Of a stretch of 64,000 bases of DNA, positions 9,124 to 18,460 are shown in pieces (positions within the stretch are counted from its first letter, which is position 1; each line of letters begins with the position of its first letter). The position numbers and the translations under genes are program-made. Under the pieces are notes generated by a model. It saw only the letters and a program-made list of their open reading frames with translations. It was not told the origin of the DNA and did no database searches. The stretch is from CAZIKF01 sp964539825 (GTDB lineage Bacteria > Muiribacteriota > UBA6191), in assembly GCA_964539825.1 (NCBI GenBank), contig CAZIKF010000004.1, forward strand, positions 101,715 to 165,714. Reading direction: 5' to 3'.

Positions 9124-10994
9124 TGGGAAGAATGAACCTGGAGAGCAAGGTCCGGTTTCTGCTTTTCACCTTTTCGCTTCTTCCCATGATGGCCTGTAGC
9201 TGGTTGTTCTTCCAAACCTTTGGGGAAAGCCTTCAAATCCAGGTTCAACGTGATTTTTCCCAGCTGGGAATCCAACTGGTTCGTGAGATGCAGAATTTTC
9301 TGGAATCGAGTCGCAGAGATCTGGAATTTCTTTCCCAAACACGGGTGATACGCGAACAAATTATGGAGTCATGGGATAAGGATGGACTTCTGCGGAATCT
9401 GCTAGTGATGTTTCAAAGGTATCACCCGGAATTTGAGGAAGTGTTGTGTGTTCGCAACACCTCCAAAGGGATGAAATTTTTTTCCAGTACCAACCCTTTG
9501 CGGGTCACCCTTCCCACGGAACATAAGTACGAGTCCTTCGCTTCCCTTCACGAGCGCATGGCGCAGGACCACCTTACTCAACCCTGGATGCACAATCTGG
9601 ATGTGGAACTTTCCTCATTTGGCGACGATTCCATCTTACCCGTTCTCATCGCATTTCATAGCGAAGATGAGGGCGCACATATTCTACAGGGTTCCCTGTC
9701 CCTTCAGACAATCTTTGATAAGATTCGTTCCCTGACTTTGGGGGGAAAGGAACAGGGAAAGGATCGAATGATTCTTGTCTTTGATTCCCATGGAAAATTG
9801 CTCTTCCACCCTTTGGGTGAATCGGTAAGGAATACTACCTGGAGTGAGATTCTTGCATCCATCGAACGAGGAGACTTTCATGATCGTTGTCCCGGACCCA
9901 AGGGCCAGGGACAATTTTTATTTTACTGGAAAAAACTCCCTTCAACAGATTGGAAGATTCTTGTTCTATTTGATGAAAAAGCTGCATTACTACAACGCGA
10001 ACATGTGCTCCACATCATTTTTGGCATACTGATCTTAACCATTTTAGCTACGCTATGGATTTCAAAGGTTCTTGCCAGGAGAGTCAGTTCCCCTCTGATT
10101 TCGCTGCGAACGGCAGCAGAATCCATTGAGAAATCTGAATTTGATTTTGAACTCTCCATTCATTCAGGTGATGAAATAGAGGACTTGGCAAACAGTATGA
10201 AGTCAATGTCGAAAAACCTGAAACGATATCAGAAAGAACTGGAGCAATCCGCTCTGGCCCTGGAATCTCAGGTGCAAGACCGTACTCATGATTATTTACA
10301 GTTGGTGGAAGAATACAAAACCCTGGCAAATCTGCTCACCCATGATCTTGGGAACTACTTGTCTTCCCTCGGATTGCTTGTGGAAGGTCTTGGTACGAAA
10401 ACGGGGGAGAAAGAATTACGCGCGGCAATCCCAAAATTACAAAAACTCTGTATGGATTCTTCTACTATGTTGAAAAAGTGTTCGGAACTGCGGGCCCTAC
10501 AGGAAGGACGACTGGAATTTCAGCCCGAAGAGACCTCTGTATCCGAGTTGTATGAAGATCTTGAACTATTATTTTCACAGCGCTTGCGGAAAAAGGACTT
10601 AAGGTTTCGAAAGCAGTCCACCGAGGTGGAAACATTGAATGTGGATCGGGAATGGTTCACCATGAGTGTCCTTGCCAATGTCATTGGAAACGCGATTAAA
10701 TTTTCCCGCTCCAGTTGCGAAATCACTTTGAATTGCCTGGATCGAGGAAAAAGAGTTGAATTTGTTGTATGCGATGAGGGGATTGGTATGGATGAGTCTT
10801 TACTTTCACAGGTATTCGACCCTTCCGTCCGTCCTATTCGCCGGGGAACCGCAGGAGAGAAAGGGACGGGGTTTGGATTATTGTTGGCGAAGAAATTCTT
10901 GGAGGAAATGGGAGGGTCTATGGAAATCGAAAGCAAGAGTGAGTCAAAGTTAGAACGGGGCTTTACACGGGTCAGGCTATTTTTGCCACGCTAA
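9123..10994 (+). CDS. Sensor histidine kinase (extracytoplasmic sensor-TM-HAMP-HisKA-HATPase)
   Basis: The ATG at 9123 overlaps the previous stop and gives 623 residues opening with TM1 (about 11-30); a TTG at 9063 is possible but lies within the previous gene. The periplasmic sensor (about 32-290) shares REQIMESWDKDGLL, HPEFEEV and FSSTNP with the cyclase at 878-2821. TM2 is at about 296-313, HAMP at about 315-370, and the phosphoacceptor His407 lies in LLTHDLGNYL. The ATPase has the N box (IGNAIKF, Asn523), G1 (CDEGIGM) and G2 (GTGFGLLLAKKF). It should phosphorylate the OmpR-type regulator that starts six bases downstream. The ligand is presumably delivered by the small binding protein. Confidence 0.94.
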   Translation: MGRMNLESKVRFLLFTFSLLPMMACSWLFFQTFGESLQIQVQRDFSQLGIQLVREMQNFLESSRRDLEFLSQTRVIREQIMESWDKDGLLRNLLVMFQRYHPEFEEVLCVRNTSKGMKFFSSTNPLRVTLPTEHKYESFASLHERMAQDHLTQPWMHNLDVELSSFGDDSILPVLIAFHSEDEGAHILQGSLSLQTIFDKIRSLTLGGKEQGKDRMILVFDSHGKLLFHPLGESVRNTTWSEILASIERGDFHDRCPGPKGQGQFLFYWKKLPSTDWKILVLFDEKAALLQREHVLHIIFGILILTILATLWISKVLARRVSSPLISLRTAAESIEKSEFDFELSIHSGDEIEDLANSMKSMSKNLKRYQKELEQSALALESQVQDRTHDYLQLVEEYKTLANLLTHDLGNYLSSLGLLVEGLGTKTGEKELRAAIPKLQKLCMDSSTMLKKCSELRALQEGRLEFQPEETSVSELYEDLELLFSQRLRKKDLRFRKQSTEVETLNVDREWFTMSVLANVIGNAIKFSRSSCEITLNCLDRGKRVEFVVCDEGIGMDESLLSQVFDPSVRPIRRGTAGEKGTGFGLLLAKKFLEEMGGSMEIESKSESKLERGFTRVRLFLPR

Positions 10995-11000
10995 AGAAAT

Positions 11001-11675
11001 ATGCGTATTCTTCTTGTGGAAGATGAGGAAATCCTGGGGAAACAGATCGTTTCCCGTTTGAAGTCAGAGGGATTTCTTGTGGAATGGGCGGACCGGGGAA
11101 TCGAGGGTTCATATTTGTTGGAGGAGGAAAAGTTCGATCTTGCGATTTTGGATCTACAACTTCCCGAATTAGATGGTCTGGCAATTCTTCAACGAGCGAG
11201 GTCCCGAGGAATCCGAACCCCGGTTCTCATATTGACTACACGGAATCTTGTAAAAAATCGTGTTGAAGGACTTGAGACCGGGGCAGACGATTACCTTGGC
11301 AAGCCCTTTGAATACCGAGAACTGCTAGCCAGGGTCCGGGCTTTGATTCGTCGTACTCAATCGAGTGCGCAATCGATTCTTCAAGAGGGGGATCTGGTGA
11401 TGGACCTCAACCGTCGGAGTGTGTCTCGAGCTGAAAAGGAAATAACTCTTAGTACACGCGAATATAACCTACTGGAAGCACTTCTCCTGCAAAAGGGTAA
11501 AGTTTTGACCCGACAAGAGCTCCTTGAAAAAATTTATGATCTTCATTTCGATTGCGATAGCAACGTGCTGGATGTATACATTTCCTACCTTCGTAGGAAA
11601 GTGGACCGACCCTTTGCGAAGACCCTGATTCATACGGTACGCGGCACGGGCTATATTCTGGAGTCACGGGGCTGA
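11001..11675 (+). CDS. OmpR/PhoB-family response regulator
   Basis: A 224-residue protein: receiver domain at 1-115 with the acidic pocket (VEDEE), phosphoacceptor Asp51 (LAILDLQLPELDG), the conserved Thr (LTT) and Lys (GKPFEYRELLARV). A winged-helix domain follows at about 130-222 with STREYNLLEALL, VLDVYISYLRRKV and the closing VRGTGYIL. It is the cognate regulator of the preceding kinase and presumably controls genes including the porin operon. The target sites are not visible to me. Confidence 0.95.
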   Translation: MRILLVEDEEILGKQIVSRLKSEGFLVEWADRGIEGSYLLEEEKFDLAILDLQLPELDGLAILQRARSRGIRTPVLILTTRNLVKNRVEGLETGADDYLGKPFEYRELLARVRALIRRTQSSAQSILQEGDLVMDLNRRSVSRAEKEITLSTREYNLLEALLLQKGKVLTRQELLEKIYDLHFDCDSNVLDVYISYLRRKVDRPFAKTLIHTVRGTGYILESRG

Positions 11676-11791
11676 TTCCGCCTCTTTCCAGCAGTCGGAC
11701 TTCCCCCGGTTTCCCTTCTCTAATTTCTGGACTTAAAAACAGATCTTGGGATTTAACCTTCCTTTAAGGTCCTATCCCAGATACTGAAGAT

Positions 11792-13246
11792 ATGAACTTG
11801 AAAAACACTTTTCGGGTCCTCCTCGTCAATGGGAACTCCACTACACGACCCTACCGTGTTGCTCCTCTGGGATTGGCATTCCTGGCAAGTTTTCTGGAAG
11901 CTAAGGGCCATCAGGTAGAGATTCTGGAGTTTCCGTTCACGCGTAAGCAGAAAAGGGAGTTTTCCAAGAAAGCTCTCCTTTTCCAACCGAATCTCATTGG
12001 GATCGGAATCCGAAACCTGGATAACTCAGATCTCAACGCCTATCGAACCTATCTACAGGAACCAGCAAAACTTGTGGATCTGCTACGTGCTACATTTAAG
12101 GTCGCGCCTGTCCCCATTCTTGTGGGAGGGCCGGCCGCTACTGTTGATCCCAAAAGGGTTCTGCGTGCTACTGAGGCAGATTGCCTGATCCTGGGAGAAG
12201 GAGAGCCGGGCCTGTTGCAGGCCCTTGAATTCATTGCTTCCAAAAAACCTCTTCCAAAAATTCTTTCCCATTCGGAAACCATCCCTTTTCGAGTAATAGA
12301 CACCCGTAATCTCCCTGCTCCACAACTATATCGCTGGGTTTCCATGAAACCCTATCTCGGCCGCGATGCGGGCTATCCCCTCCAAACAAAACGAGGATGC
12401 CCTCTTCACTGTACTTACTGCACTTACGCACGCATCGAAGGATCCCGTTATCGTCTCTTGGATCCGGATTCGATTGCTCGTGAAGTTGAAGGTGCATTGA
12501 GCACGGGAATTGAGGAATTCGAGTTTGTGGATAGTACTTTCAACTTGCCGGTGCAACATGCCCGCAACGTACTGAGTGCCATTCAAAATAGGAGGGTAAG
12601 GGCTCGATTCATCGGAACCGGATTAAATCCGCTGAACTTACCATTTACTCTTCTAGAGCAAATGAAGGAAGTTGGCTTCGAGTCAACAATTCTCACTGCG
12701 GAGAGCGCCAGTCCCACCATGCTCCGATCTTATCGTAAGGACTTCTGCGTGGAACAGTTGAGGAAGGCTGCGGTGTCCTTGAAGGAACTACAGATTCAAA
12801 CCCTTTTTGTTTTCTTGATAGGAGGGCCTCTGGAAAGCCGTGAAACGGTGGAGGAAACCCTGGAATTTATCAAGGAATTTGTCACAAAACCTCATGTGGC
12901 CTATATCACCTGTGGAATACGCATCTATCCAGGGAGCCCCCTACATGGAGATCTACTTTGCGGAAAGTTGGATCCTATGAGCTTGAGCTGGTTTGGTACC
13001 AACAGAGATATACCCTTTTATCTATCCCACGAGGTAGGTAGAGAGTGGCTTAATCATCGATTACAAACCTTTCGCAGAACCTGTCCCAACACTCTTTGTA
13101 GCGATCAGGGTCAGGGATATCTCGCAGATCTTGCACAAGCCTTTTTGGAGAAACTTCCGGTCAAGAAACCAATTTGGCGCTTCGCTCGATTATTAAACCG
13201 ACTCCAGGATCCCTTTTTCTGGAAAAACCAAAGGACTATCTCATGA
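11792..13246 (+). CDS. B12-binding-domain radical SAM protein
   Basis: A 484-residue protein. The N-terminal third (about 1-150) has the cobalamin-binding-like Rossmann domain (RVLLVNGN, PLGLAFLASFLEAKGHQVEIL, PILVGGPAATVDP, LILGEGE). The radical SAM core has the CxxxCxxC cluster at Cys203, Cys207 and Cys210 (RGCPLHCTYC), followed by ETAESAS-like and LIGGPLESRETVEETL segments. Members of this architecture carry out radical methylations, cyclisations or other C-C chemistry. It is the first gene of an operon with YceI, a type III PKS and an FAD oxidoreductase, the next start overlapping its stop by four bases. It may tailor the polyketide lipid (inference). Confidence 0.9.
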   Translation: MNLKNTFRVLLVNGNSTTRPYRVAPLGLAFLASFLEAKGHQVEILEFPFTRKQKREFSKKALLFQPNLIGIGIRNLDNSDLNAYRTYLQEPAKLVDLLRATFKVAPVPILVGGPAATVDPKRVLRATEADCLILGEGEPGLLQALEFIASKKPLPKILSHSETIPFRVIDTRNLPAPQLYRWVSMKPYLGRDAGYPLQTKRGCPLHCTYCTYARIEGSRYRLLDPDSIAREVEGALSTGIEEFEFVDSTFNLPVQHARNVLSAIQNRRVRARFIGTGLNPLNLPFTLLEQMKEVGFESTILTAESASPTMLRSYRKDFCVEQLRKAAVSLKELQIQTLFVFLIGGPLESRETVEETLEFIKEFVTKPHVAYITCGIRIYPGSPLHGDLLCGKLDPMSLSWFGTNRDIPFYLSHEVGREWLNHRLQTFRRTCPNTLCSDQGQGYLADLAQAFLEKLPVKKPIWRFARLLNRLQDPFFWKNQRTIS

Positions 13247-13860
13247 AATCCAATTTTCTCCTGTTCATCATGATTTTCCTCGTCCCTTTTTTCTGCCTTC
13301 AAGCAAAAAACCTATCTGGGGAGGCATCACTTCATTTTGACGGACACTCAACGGGGCACGATTTCGGAGGAACCCTTTCCCCCGAATCATTTGGTGCAAC
13401 ATTGCAAGATGGTGGTACGAGGGGCCGCATCCTTTCCATTCCCAAGATCGAGATACGTATCAGAGACATGAAAACTGGAAACAAGAAACGGGATCGGAAG
13501 ATGTATGACATGTTTCAGGCCAATCGCTTCCCTGTATTGAACGCAAGTCTGGAGAGACTCTCTTTGCATGCCCTGAAAGGCTCTGGAGCAAAGTTTCCCA
13601 TTCGCTTGAAGATTCGGGACATAGAAAAGGAAATTGAAGTGAAATTGAAGAAATTCGAGGAAAGAGGAGAGCAGCTTCTTTTAGAAATTACCTTTCCCGT
13701 TTCTCTTAAAGAATACGGTCTCACGGCTCCCAGTGCACTTTTCGGGATGATTCGGGTGAAAGATCGCGTGGATGTTAGCGGAACCATTGAGCTCAAATCC
13801 GCAGAAATCCAAAGCCCGGTTCCGCCAGAAATCATCAAAGCAAAGAGCGGCCGACAATGA
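13243..13860 (+). CDS. YceI-family periplasmic lipid/isoprenoid-binding protein
   Basis: The ATG at 13243 overlaps the previous stop (ATGA) and opens a signal peptide (FLLFIMIFLVPFFCLQA), giving 205 residues. The body has the lipocalin-like YceI pattern: GEASLHFDGHSTGHDFGGTL, the IEIRIRDMKTGNKKRDRKMYDMF helix, FPVLNASLERL, and the closing VDVSGTIEL. YceI barrels bind isoprenoid quinones or other long amphiphiles in the periplasm. Operon position between a radical SAM enzyme and a type III PKS suggests it carries the lipid made by this cluster (inference). Confidence 0.82.
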   Translation: MKSNFLLFIMIFLVPFFCLQAKNLSGEASLHFDGHSTGHDFGGTLSPESFGATLQDGGTRGRILSIPKIEIRIRDMKTGNKKRDRKMYDMFQANRFPVLNASLERLSLHALKGSGAKFPIRLKIRDIEKEIEVKLKKFEERGEQLLLEITFPVSLKEYGLTAPSALFGMIRVKDRVDVSGTIELKSAEIQSPVPPEIIKAKSGRQ

Positions 13861-14915
13861 GCCAAACCGTCTATTTGCAGAAGATCTCAACAGCACACCC
13901 CAACTTCGAGATTCACCAAACATTTTTGGAGCATCTGGAATTGCTTTTGGAAGATGATTCTTTGGCTCGAAAAATGCGGCGTCTGGAGAGATACAGCACT
14001 GTTAATCGGCGTTTCAGTGTCCTGGAACACCCACTTTGTAAGGAATACGGTGATGGGGGGTTTTATGGACCGAAGAACTGGCCTTCAACCGCGGATCGAA
14101 TGAAAGTCTATCAAGAATCTGCTTTTCCCCTGGCTCACAAGGCAATTGAGCCGCTCTTTAGAACCCTGGACCGTAGAGCAATTACCCACTTGATTATCAC
14201 CTCTTGTACCGGATTTTACGCTCCAGGTCTGGATCTGGAAATCATACGATGGCTGGAACTGGAGCCTACAGTTCAAAGATCCATCATCGGGTTTATGGGA
14301 TGTTACGCGGCTATTAATGCCATGCAAAGCGCCTACCACATCGTTCGCTCCAATCAAGAGGCCAGGGTATTGATGGTAAACCTGGAATTGTGCTCTCTGC
14401 ACTTGCAAAAGCCTCAAACTCTTGAGGAAGCAGTTCCATTTCTACTTTTTGCCGATGGATGTGCCGCTTCGGTGATTGGAGCTAAACCGGAAGGTCTTTT
14501 AATCCGAAATTTCTACTCCTCCTACATCCCTGAAGGTTGGGATGATATGAGTTGGAACATAGGAAATTCTGGATTCAACATGCACCTTTCTCAAAGCGTT
14601 CCCAGATTACTAGCGAAGAATTTAAACAAAGCCTTTCAAACCATGGGATTGATTGCAGATCTGCCTGAACTGGCAATTCACCCCGGTGGGGAAAGTATTT
14701 TAAGGGCTTTGGAAAAGGCTTTGGACCTCCCGTGCTCCTCCAATCAACTGGAAACCTCCCGCAATGTCCTCAGAGAAGTCGGCAATGTCAGTTCGGCAAC
14801 CATCATGTTCGTTCTACAGAAATTACAGGATTATGAATCCCCGGATTCTTCTGGTTTAGCTATGGCCTTTGGACCTGGTCTGAGTATGGAGTGTATGCAA
14901 TATGAAAGAGTATGA
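13857..14915 (+). CDS. Type III polyketide synthase (chalcone/alkylresorcinol synthase-like)
   Basis: A 352-residue thiolase-fold enzyme with the complete type III PKS triad: Cys149 (GFMGCYAA), His275 (IHPGGESIL) and Asn310 (VGNVSSATI), plus TSCTGFYAPGLD and the C-terminal AFGPGLSMECM. It condenses an acyl starter with malonyl-CoA units to give pyrones or resorcinols. Bacterial homologues paired with an FAD enzyme commonly make long-chain alkylresorcinols or alkylquinones. It overlaps YceI upstream by four bases and the oxidoreductase downstream by 14. The starter and product cannot be read from the sequence; a fatty acyl starter is likely given the context. Confidence 0.93.
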   Translation: MSQTVYLQKISTAHPNFEIHQTFLEHLELLLEDDSLARKMRRLERYSTVNRRFSVLEHPLCKEYGDGGFYGPKNWPSTADRMKVYQESAFPLAHKAIEPLFRTLDRRAITHLIITSCTGFYAPGLDLEIIRWLELEPTVQRSIIGFMGCYAAINAMQSAYHIVRSNQEARVLMVNLELCSLHLQKPQTLEEAVPFLLFADGCAASVIGAKPEGLLIRNFYSSYIPEGWDDMSWNIGNSGFNMHLSQSVPRLLAKNLNKAFQTMGLIADLPELAIHPGGESILRALEKALDLPCSSNQLETSRNVLREVGNVSSATIMFVLQKLQDYESPDSSGLAMAFGPGLSMECMQYERV

Positions 14916-16077
14916 CGCCATCGTTGTTGGTGCCGGCCCGGCCGGTAGTTTTTTCTCCCGGGAATTAGCTAGAAGCGGGTACAGCGTTCTTCTACTGGAA
15001 GCCTCTGACGGGAAGGGACGCAAGCTTTGCGGAGAGTATTTGTGCCCCGCAGGAGTAAAGCTCCTGGAGGAATCAGATGCCAGATGGGTTCTGGAGGGAT
15101 TTCCAATGTTAAATGGAATGAAAATCTATAGTCCGGCGGGGAGGGAAGTTCGCTGTACTTTCCCGATCAAAGACTCGAAGACATCCTACGGATTAAGTGT
15201 CCATCGGGCTGTATTTGATTCCAGAATGAGAGAACTCGCACAATTCGAATCACGTGTGGATCTGCGCCTCGAACATAGAGTCCAGGAGATTCATCGGGGA
15301 AAGTCGGGTTGGATTGTAAAGAGCAAAAACGATGAATTCCAGGGAATGCTTCTTGTGGGTGCTGATGGGATGAAATCCATCGTTGCTCGTATTAGCGGTT
15401 TGAGAAGGTCCGTGTCTGCTCAAAGAATCGCTGTTCACTGCTTTGCGAATTCCAGGGATGCGAGGGATTCCTTTGGAGAAATGCATCTCTATGAAGACGG
15501 AACCTACCTGGGACTTAATCCCACCGGAGCCTCTGAATGTAATCTTGGGTATGTTACGGATATTGGAATTCTGAAATCCCATTCTTCTCCCGAACAATTT
15601 GTGAAGAACCGGATCGAGACAGATCGTTGGTTACGGGAACGGATTGATTTTCCTCCCTCACCCCTCGATGTGAGGGTCACCTGCAATCTCCATAATCTCA
15701 TCCCTCAAATTGTTGCTCCCCAGTGCGCCCTCATAGGGGATGCGGCCTGCTTTGTGGATCCACTCACGGGAGAGGGAATGGCCTCGGCACTGCTAAGCGC
15801 CCTGCTCCTTAGCCAATCTTTGAAGAATTGGAATTCCAACCACGCTGAATCCCTGGAGACATGTCTTAGTGCTTATGCCCTGCTTCACCGGAAACGGTTC
15901 CAGGCAAAGATCAAAATCAACACCTTCTTTCAATGGCTGATTAAAAAGCCTATGTTGGTCGAAGAATTGGGACGCTTTCTGGGAGCTCACCAGAGATGCG
16001 CAGACGCTCTTGTGGGGATGATCGGAAATGTCCTCAAGCCCGTTGAGGCGGTATACTTTTCTCTGGGATTAACCTGA
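14902..16077 (+). CDS. FAD-dependent oxidoreductase (geranylgeranyl-reductase-like family)
   Basis: A 391-residue flavoprotein with the N-terminal dinucleotide motif (VVGAGPAGSFFSRELA), the early CGEYLCPAG segment, the middle LVGADGMKSIVAR (DG motif) and the FAD-ribityl motif GDAACFVDPLTGEGMASAL. This is the group-A monooxygenase/geranylgeranyl-reductase layout. Such proteins often follow type III PKS genes and hydroxylate the resorcinol to a quinol or reduce a lipid double bond. It is the last gene of the operon; no obvious terminator follows before the convergent TfoX gene. Confidence 0.9.
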   Translation: MKEYDAIVVGAGPAGSFFSRELARSGYSVLLLEASDGKGRKLCGEYLCPAGVKLLEESDARWVLEGFPMLNGMKIYSPAGREVRCTFPIKDSKTSYGLSVHRAVFDSRMRELAQFESRVDLRLEHRVQEIHRGKSGWIVKSKNDEFQGMLLVGADGMKSIVARISGLRRSVSAQRIAVHCFANSRDARDSFGEMHLYEDGTYLGLNPTGASECNLGYVTDIGILKSHSSPEQFVKNRIETDRWLRERIDFPPSPLDVRVTCNLHNLIPQIVAPQCALIGDAACFVDPLTGEGMASALLSALLLSQSLKNWNSNHAESLETCLSAYALLHRKRFQAKIKINTFFQWLIKKPMLVEELGRFLGAHQRCADALVGMIGNVLKPVEAVYFSLGLT

Positions 16078-16202
16078 GAAATCCCTGCATTTGACGAGGC
16101 TGGTTTTGAAATCCTTCATAGATAGAGTTTGGAATAGGAATTAAGTGTCTGCACTTGCCCCTGAAACGGCATCGGAGACATAAACAATCACATAATTTAG
16201 CT

Positions 16203-16544
16203 TCACTTTACCTTCTCCTTAACTTTCTTTTTCTTCGGTTTTGGGATCGGAAGCTCTTCCTCGGTGATTCTAATTAGATTACAGAGCCAATCTTCATCCT
16301 CAAATTGTTCTTCGATAAGAAAGCAGGGTTTTGCGCCTGGATAAGGGGATGCCTCGACGACCTCTCCAATAAAGGATTTTCCTCCACTGGTGGGTTTTAC
16401 GAGAAGCCGATCATCACAAATCAATGCGACTAGCTTGGAACCACTATAAATCGCATACTCACCAAACATTTTCTTAAATGTAACGTCATTCGCGTTTTCC
16501 AGTTGTCCAACAATGAATTCAACAAATTCCAACTTAGAAGTCAT
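16203..16544 (-). CDS. TfoX N-terminal domain family protein
   Basis: A 113-residue protein made only of the TfoX/Sxy N-terminal domain: KKMFGEYAIY, KLVALICDDRLLVKPT, IGEVVEASPYPGAKPCFLI and RITEEELPIPKPKKKK. The lysine-rich tail is typical of the single-domain family. Full-length Sxy regulates competence with CRP, but single-domain members are widespread and of unclear function. It is the first of a run of unrelated single genes in this accessory zone. Confidence 0.9.
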   Translation of the reverse strand: MTSKLEFVEFIVGQLENANDVTFKKMFGEYAIYSGSKLVALICDDRLLVKPTSGGKSFIGEVVEASPYPGAKPCFLIEEQFEDEDWLCNLIRITEEELPIPKPKKKKVKEKVK

Positions 16545-16609
16545 TTGAGCTCCAATCTGCTCAGAATTTTCAAGCCTGTTTCCTTAATCTATCAACCTAA
16601 GAAATTGGC

Positions 16610-17146
16610 TCAACAATTCTTCAACTCGGTTTCAATGAACAAAAGAATCTTTTGAGTCAAATCTTCGAAACACTTCTCATACGCAGTTACATAACGATTA
16701 GAAAAGAACACGTAGCATAAAAATAAGGTTGGATATCCAATCACTACAGTAATAATTCCTGCGAGTGGTATATCAATTGAATTTGAGTGAAAAACTGCTA
16801 GTACAGGCAATATTCCAAACAACCCACAGGTGACTCTAAAAAATGAGATTATCTTTTCCCTGAGTTTCTTGATTCTAGAGGGACAATCAAACGAAATCAG
16901 GGTGCTCTTACTTTCCAAGGTCTCAAACTTCATTTCTGTAAGAAGTTTACTATCCCCGAGAGAAATGATTATGCGATTTTCCTCAGGTGTTTTTTTTACT
17001 TTGAACGTATTACTCTTAATCAATTCAAGTCTCTCAGGCTGCATCATCAAAGCGAACTTATTAAGAAACAGACCCAAACAATCAGAAGCCTCTCCTTGAA
17101 CTTCTACTTGAATTGCATTGGATGGTGATTGCTGTTCATTCATCAT
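16610..17146 (-). CDS. Unknown protein with two C-terminal membrane segments
   Basis: I place the start at the ATG at 17146, preceded by TGTGGAG, giving 178 residues. A longer in-frame reading would run into the glycoside hydrolase gene in another frame and encodes low-complexity basic sequence, so I reject it. The N-terminal half is soluble (a possible alpha/beta domain with EVQGEASDCLGLFLNKF). Two hydrophobic segments follow at about residues 108-128 and 132-150, then a short helical tail. No family recognised. Confidence 0.6.
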   Translation of the reverse strand: MMNEQQSPSNAIQVEVQGEASDCLGLFLNKFALMMQPERLELIKSNTFKVKKTPEENRIIISLGDSKLLTEMKFETLESKSTLISFDCPSRIKKLREKIISFFRVTCGLFGILPVLAVFHSNSIDIPLAGIITVVIGYPTLFLCYVFFSNRYVTAYEKCFEDLTQKILLFIETELKNC

Positions 17147-17210
17147 TTTCTCCACAGACCCCACGTTGCTATTATGTCCCCGTAATCTCCTCGGACTTGT
17201 GCCCCTCAAT

Positions 17211-18398
17211 TCACCTTTGTATGATTGCCTGAAATAACGGGTTGGGTTTGTAAAATTTCTTTCCCGGAAATGGGTTTCCCTTTTCAACTTCAGTCCAGTA
17301 GCCGGGAGGAGTTGGACCGGTTCCCAGTTCGTAGTCCATTCCGTCCCATTCTTCCTCACGAAAGGAGTAAAAGGCTCTGTGCCATCCGTATTCCTTTAGT
17401 ACGGATACCAGGTCCTTAATATACTGGACCGCGCCCTTGTTTTTACGAAAGAGACCGAATTCTCCAACCAGGATTTTCGTGGACGGAATCTTATGTTTTT
17501 CCTGCCATTTTCGAACCGGACGGAGAAAATGTGCCATGAATTCCTTATCCCAAGGCACTTTTGGAGATGACTTTCCCTTCTCCCCCGTAGGGATAGAGCC
17601 CGGGTAGAGGTATTGTCCCTTGTTTTTGTGATTGGTGAATAAATAGGGTTCATACATGTGAAAGGAATAAAGGACATTGTCATCATCAACAGGCTCAAGG
17701 ATCTTGAATGCCCAGGGTGTACCGTAAAAACCGCTGTCGAGGATAATAGAGGTGTGGGAATCGACCTTGCGAATTGCCTGGACTACCTTTCGGTAGAATA
17801 GATTTAGATCTGCCGGGGTACCTTTGATCTTCTCGTACCACTTGCCGTAATCAGAGGTAAACCAATCTGAATAGCGGGGTTTGACATGCTCGGGGGAGGG
17901 CTCATTTTTAATGTTGTAACCGACAAGTGCCGGATGTCCCTTTAACGCTGCTGCCAACTGCGACCAGAAGGAAATTGCCTGATCCTGAAATTTGAAGTCC
18001 TTCCAGATCATTCTTTCCTGAACTCCACCGTTGTGCTGTCGCCATCGATTTCCAGGAAGGCTGAGCATGGTCAAAATGACCTTCAGTCCCTCTTGATTAG
18101 CTTTATTGAGGACATCAAGTAATAGTGGGAGATCCTCTTTAATCAATCCCTTGAATTTTCCAGGTCTCCCCAAAAAATAATCCCCTCGATTCTCAACCTT
18201 TCTGCCATTCAACCACTTATTAGGAGCTAATCGTACAAAGTCGAGTTTGAGTTCCTTCGCGGCTTTAAACCTCTCAGCTTTTTCAACATAATTAAAAAAG
18301 TTAGTCCCCATCCTGGGAGTCCTCCAGAAGAGCTGTCCATTGGCAAACACAGGCGCGGTACCCAGAAAAATACACCCAAAAAAAACTATATTCTTCAT
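17211..18398 (-). CDS. Glycoside hydrolase family 5 (endoglucanase-like), secreted
   Basis: The ATG at 18398 is preferred over an upstream TTG and gives a 395-residue protein with a signal peptide (NIVFFGCIFLGTAPVFA). The GH5 TIM-barrel landmarks are present: FVRLAPNKW, GYNIKNEP (acid/base Glu), SFHMYEP (substrate His/Tyr) and LVGEFGLF (nucleophile Glu), ending with FYSFREEEWDGMDY. It should cleave beta-1,4-linked glucan or mannan outside the cytoplasm. A lone gene in the repeat-rich accessory zone; no other polysaccharide-degradation genes adjoin it. Confidence 0.92.
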   Translation of the reverse strand: MKNIVFFGCIFLGTAPVFANGQLFWRTPRMGTNFFNYVEKAERFKAAKELKLDFVRLAPNKWLNGRKVENRGDYFLGRPGKFKGLIKEDLPLLLDVLNKANQEGLKVILTMLSLPGNRWRQHNGGVQERMIWKDFKFQDQAISFWSQLAAALKGHPALVGYNIKNEPSPEHVKPRYSDWFTSDYGKWYEKIKGTPADLNLFYRKVVQAIRKVDSHTSIILDSGFYGTPWAFKILEPVDDDNVLYSFHMYEPYLFTNHKNKGQYLYPGSIPTGEKGKSSPKVPWDKEFMAHFLRPVRKWQEKHKIPSTKILVGEFGLFRKNKGAVQYIKDLVSVLKEYGWHRAFYSFREEEWDGMDYELGTGPTPPGYWTEVEKGNPFPGKKFYKPNPLFQAIIQR

Positions 18399-18460
18399 AG
18401 GAAATTCCAACTACTGAAGATGTAGATTGTAGCAATCAATTTATCAGAAAAGTCTTCAGA

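Noticed and set aside
17147..17359. Longer start for the unknown gene ending at 16610
   Set aside because: The extension is another frame of the GH5 gene; the ATG at 17146 has its own ribosome-binding site.
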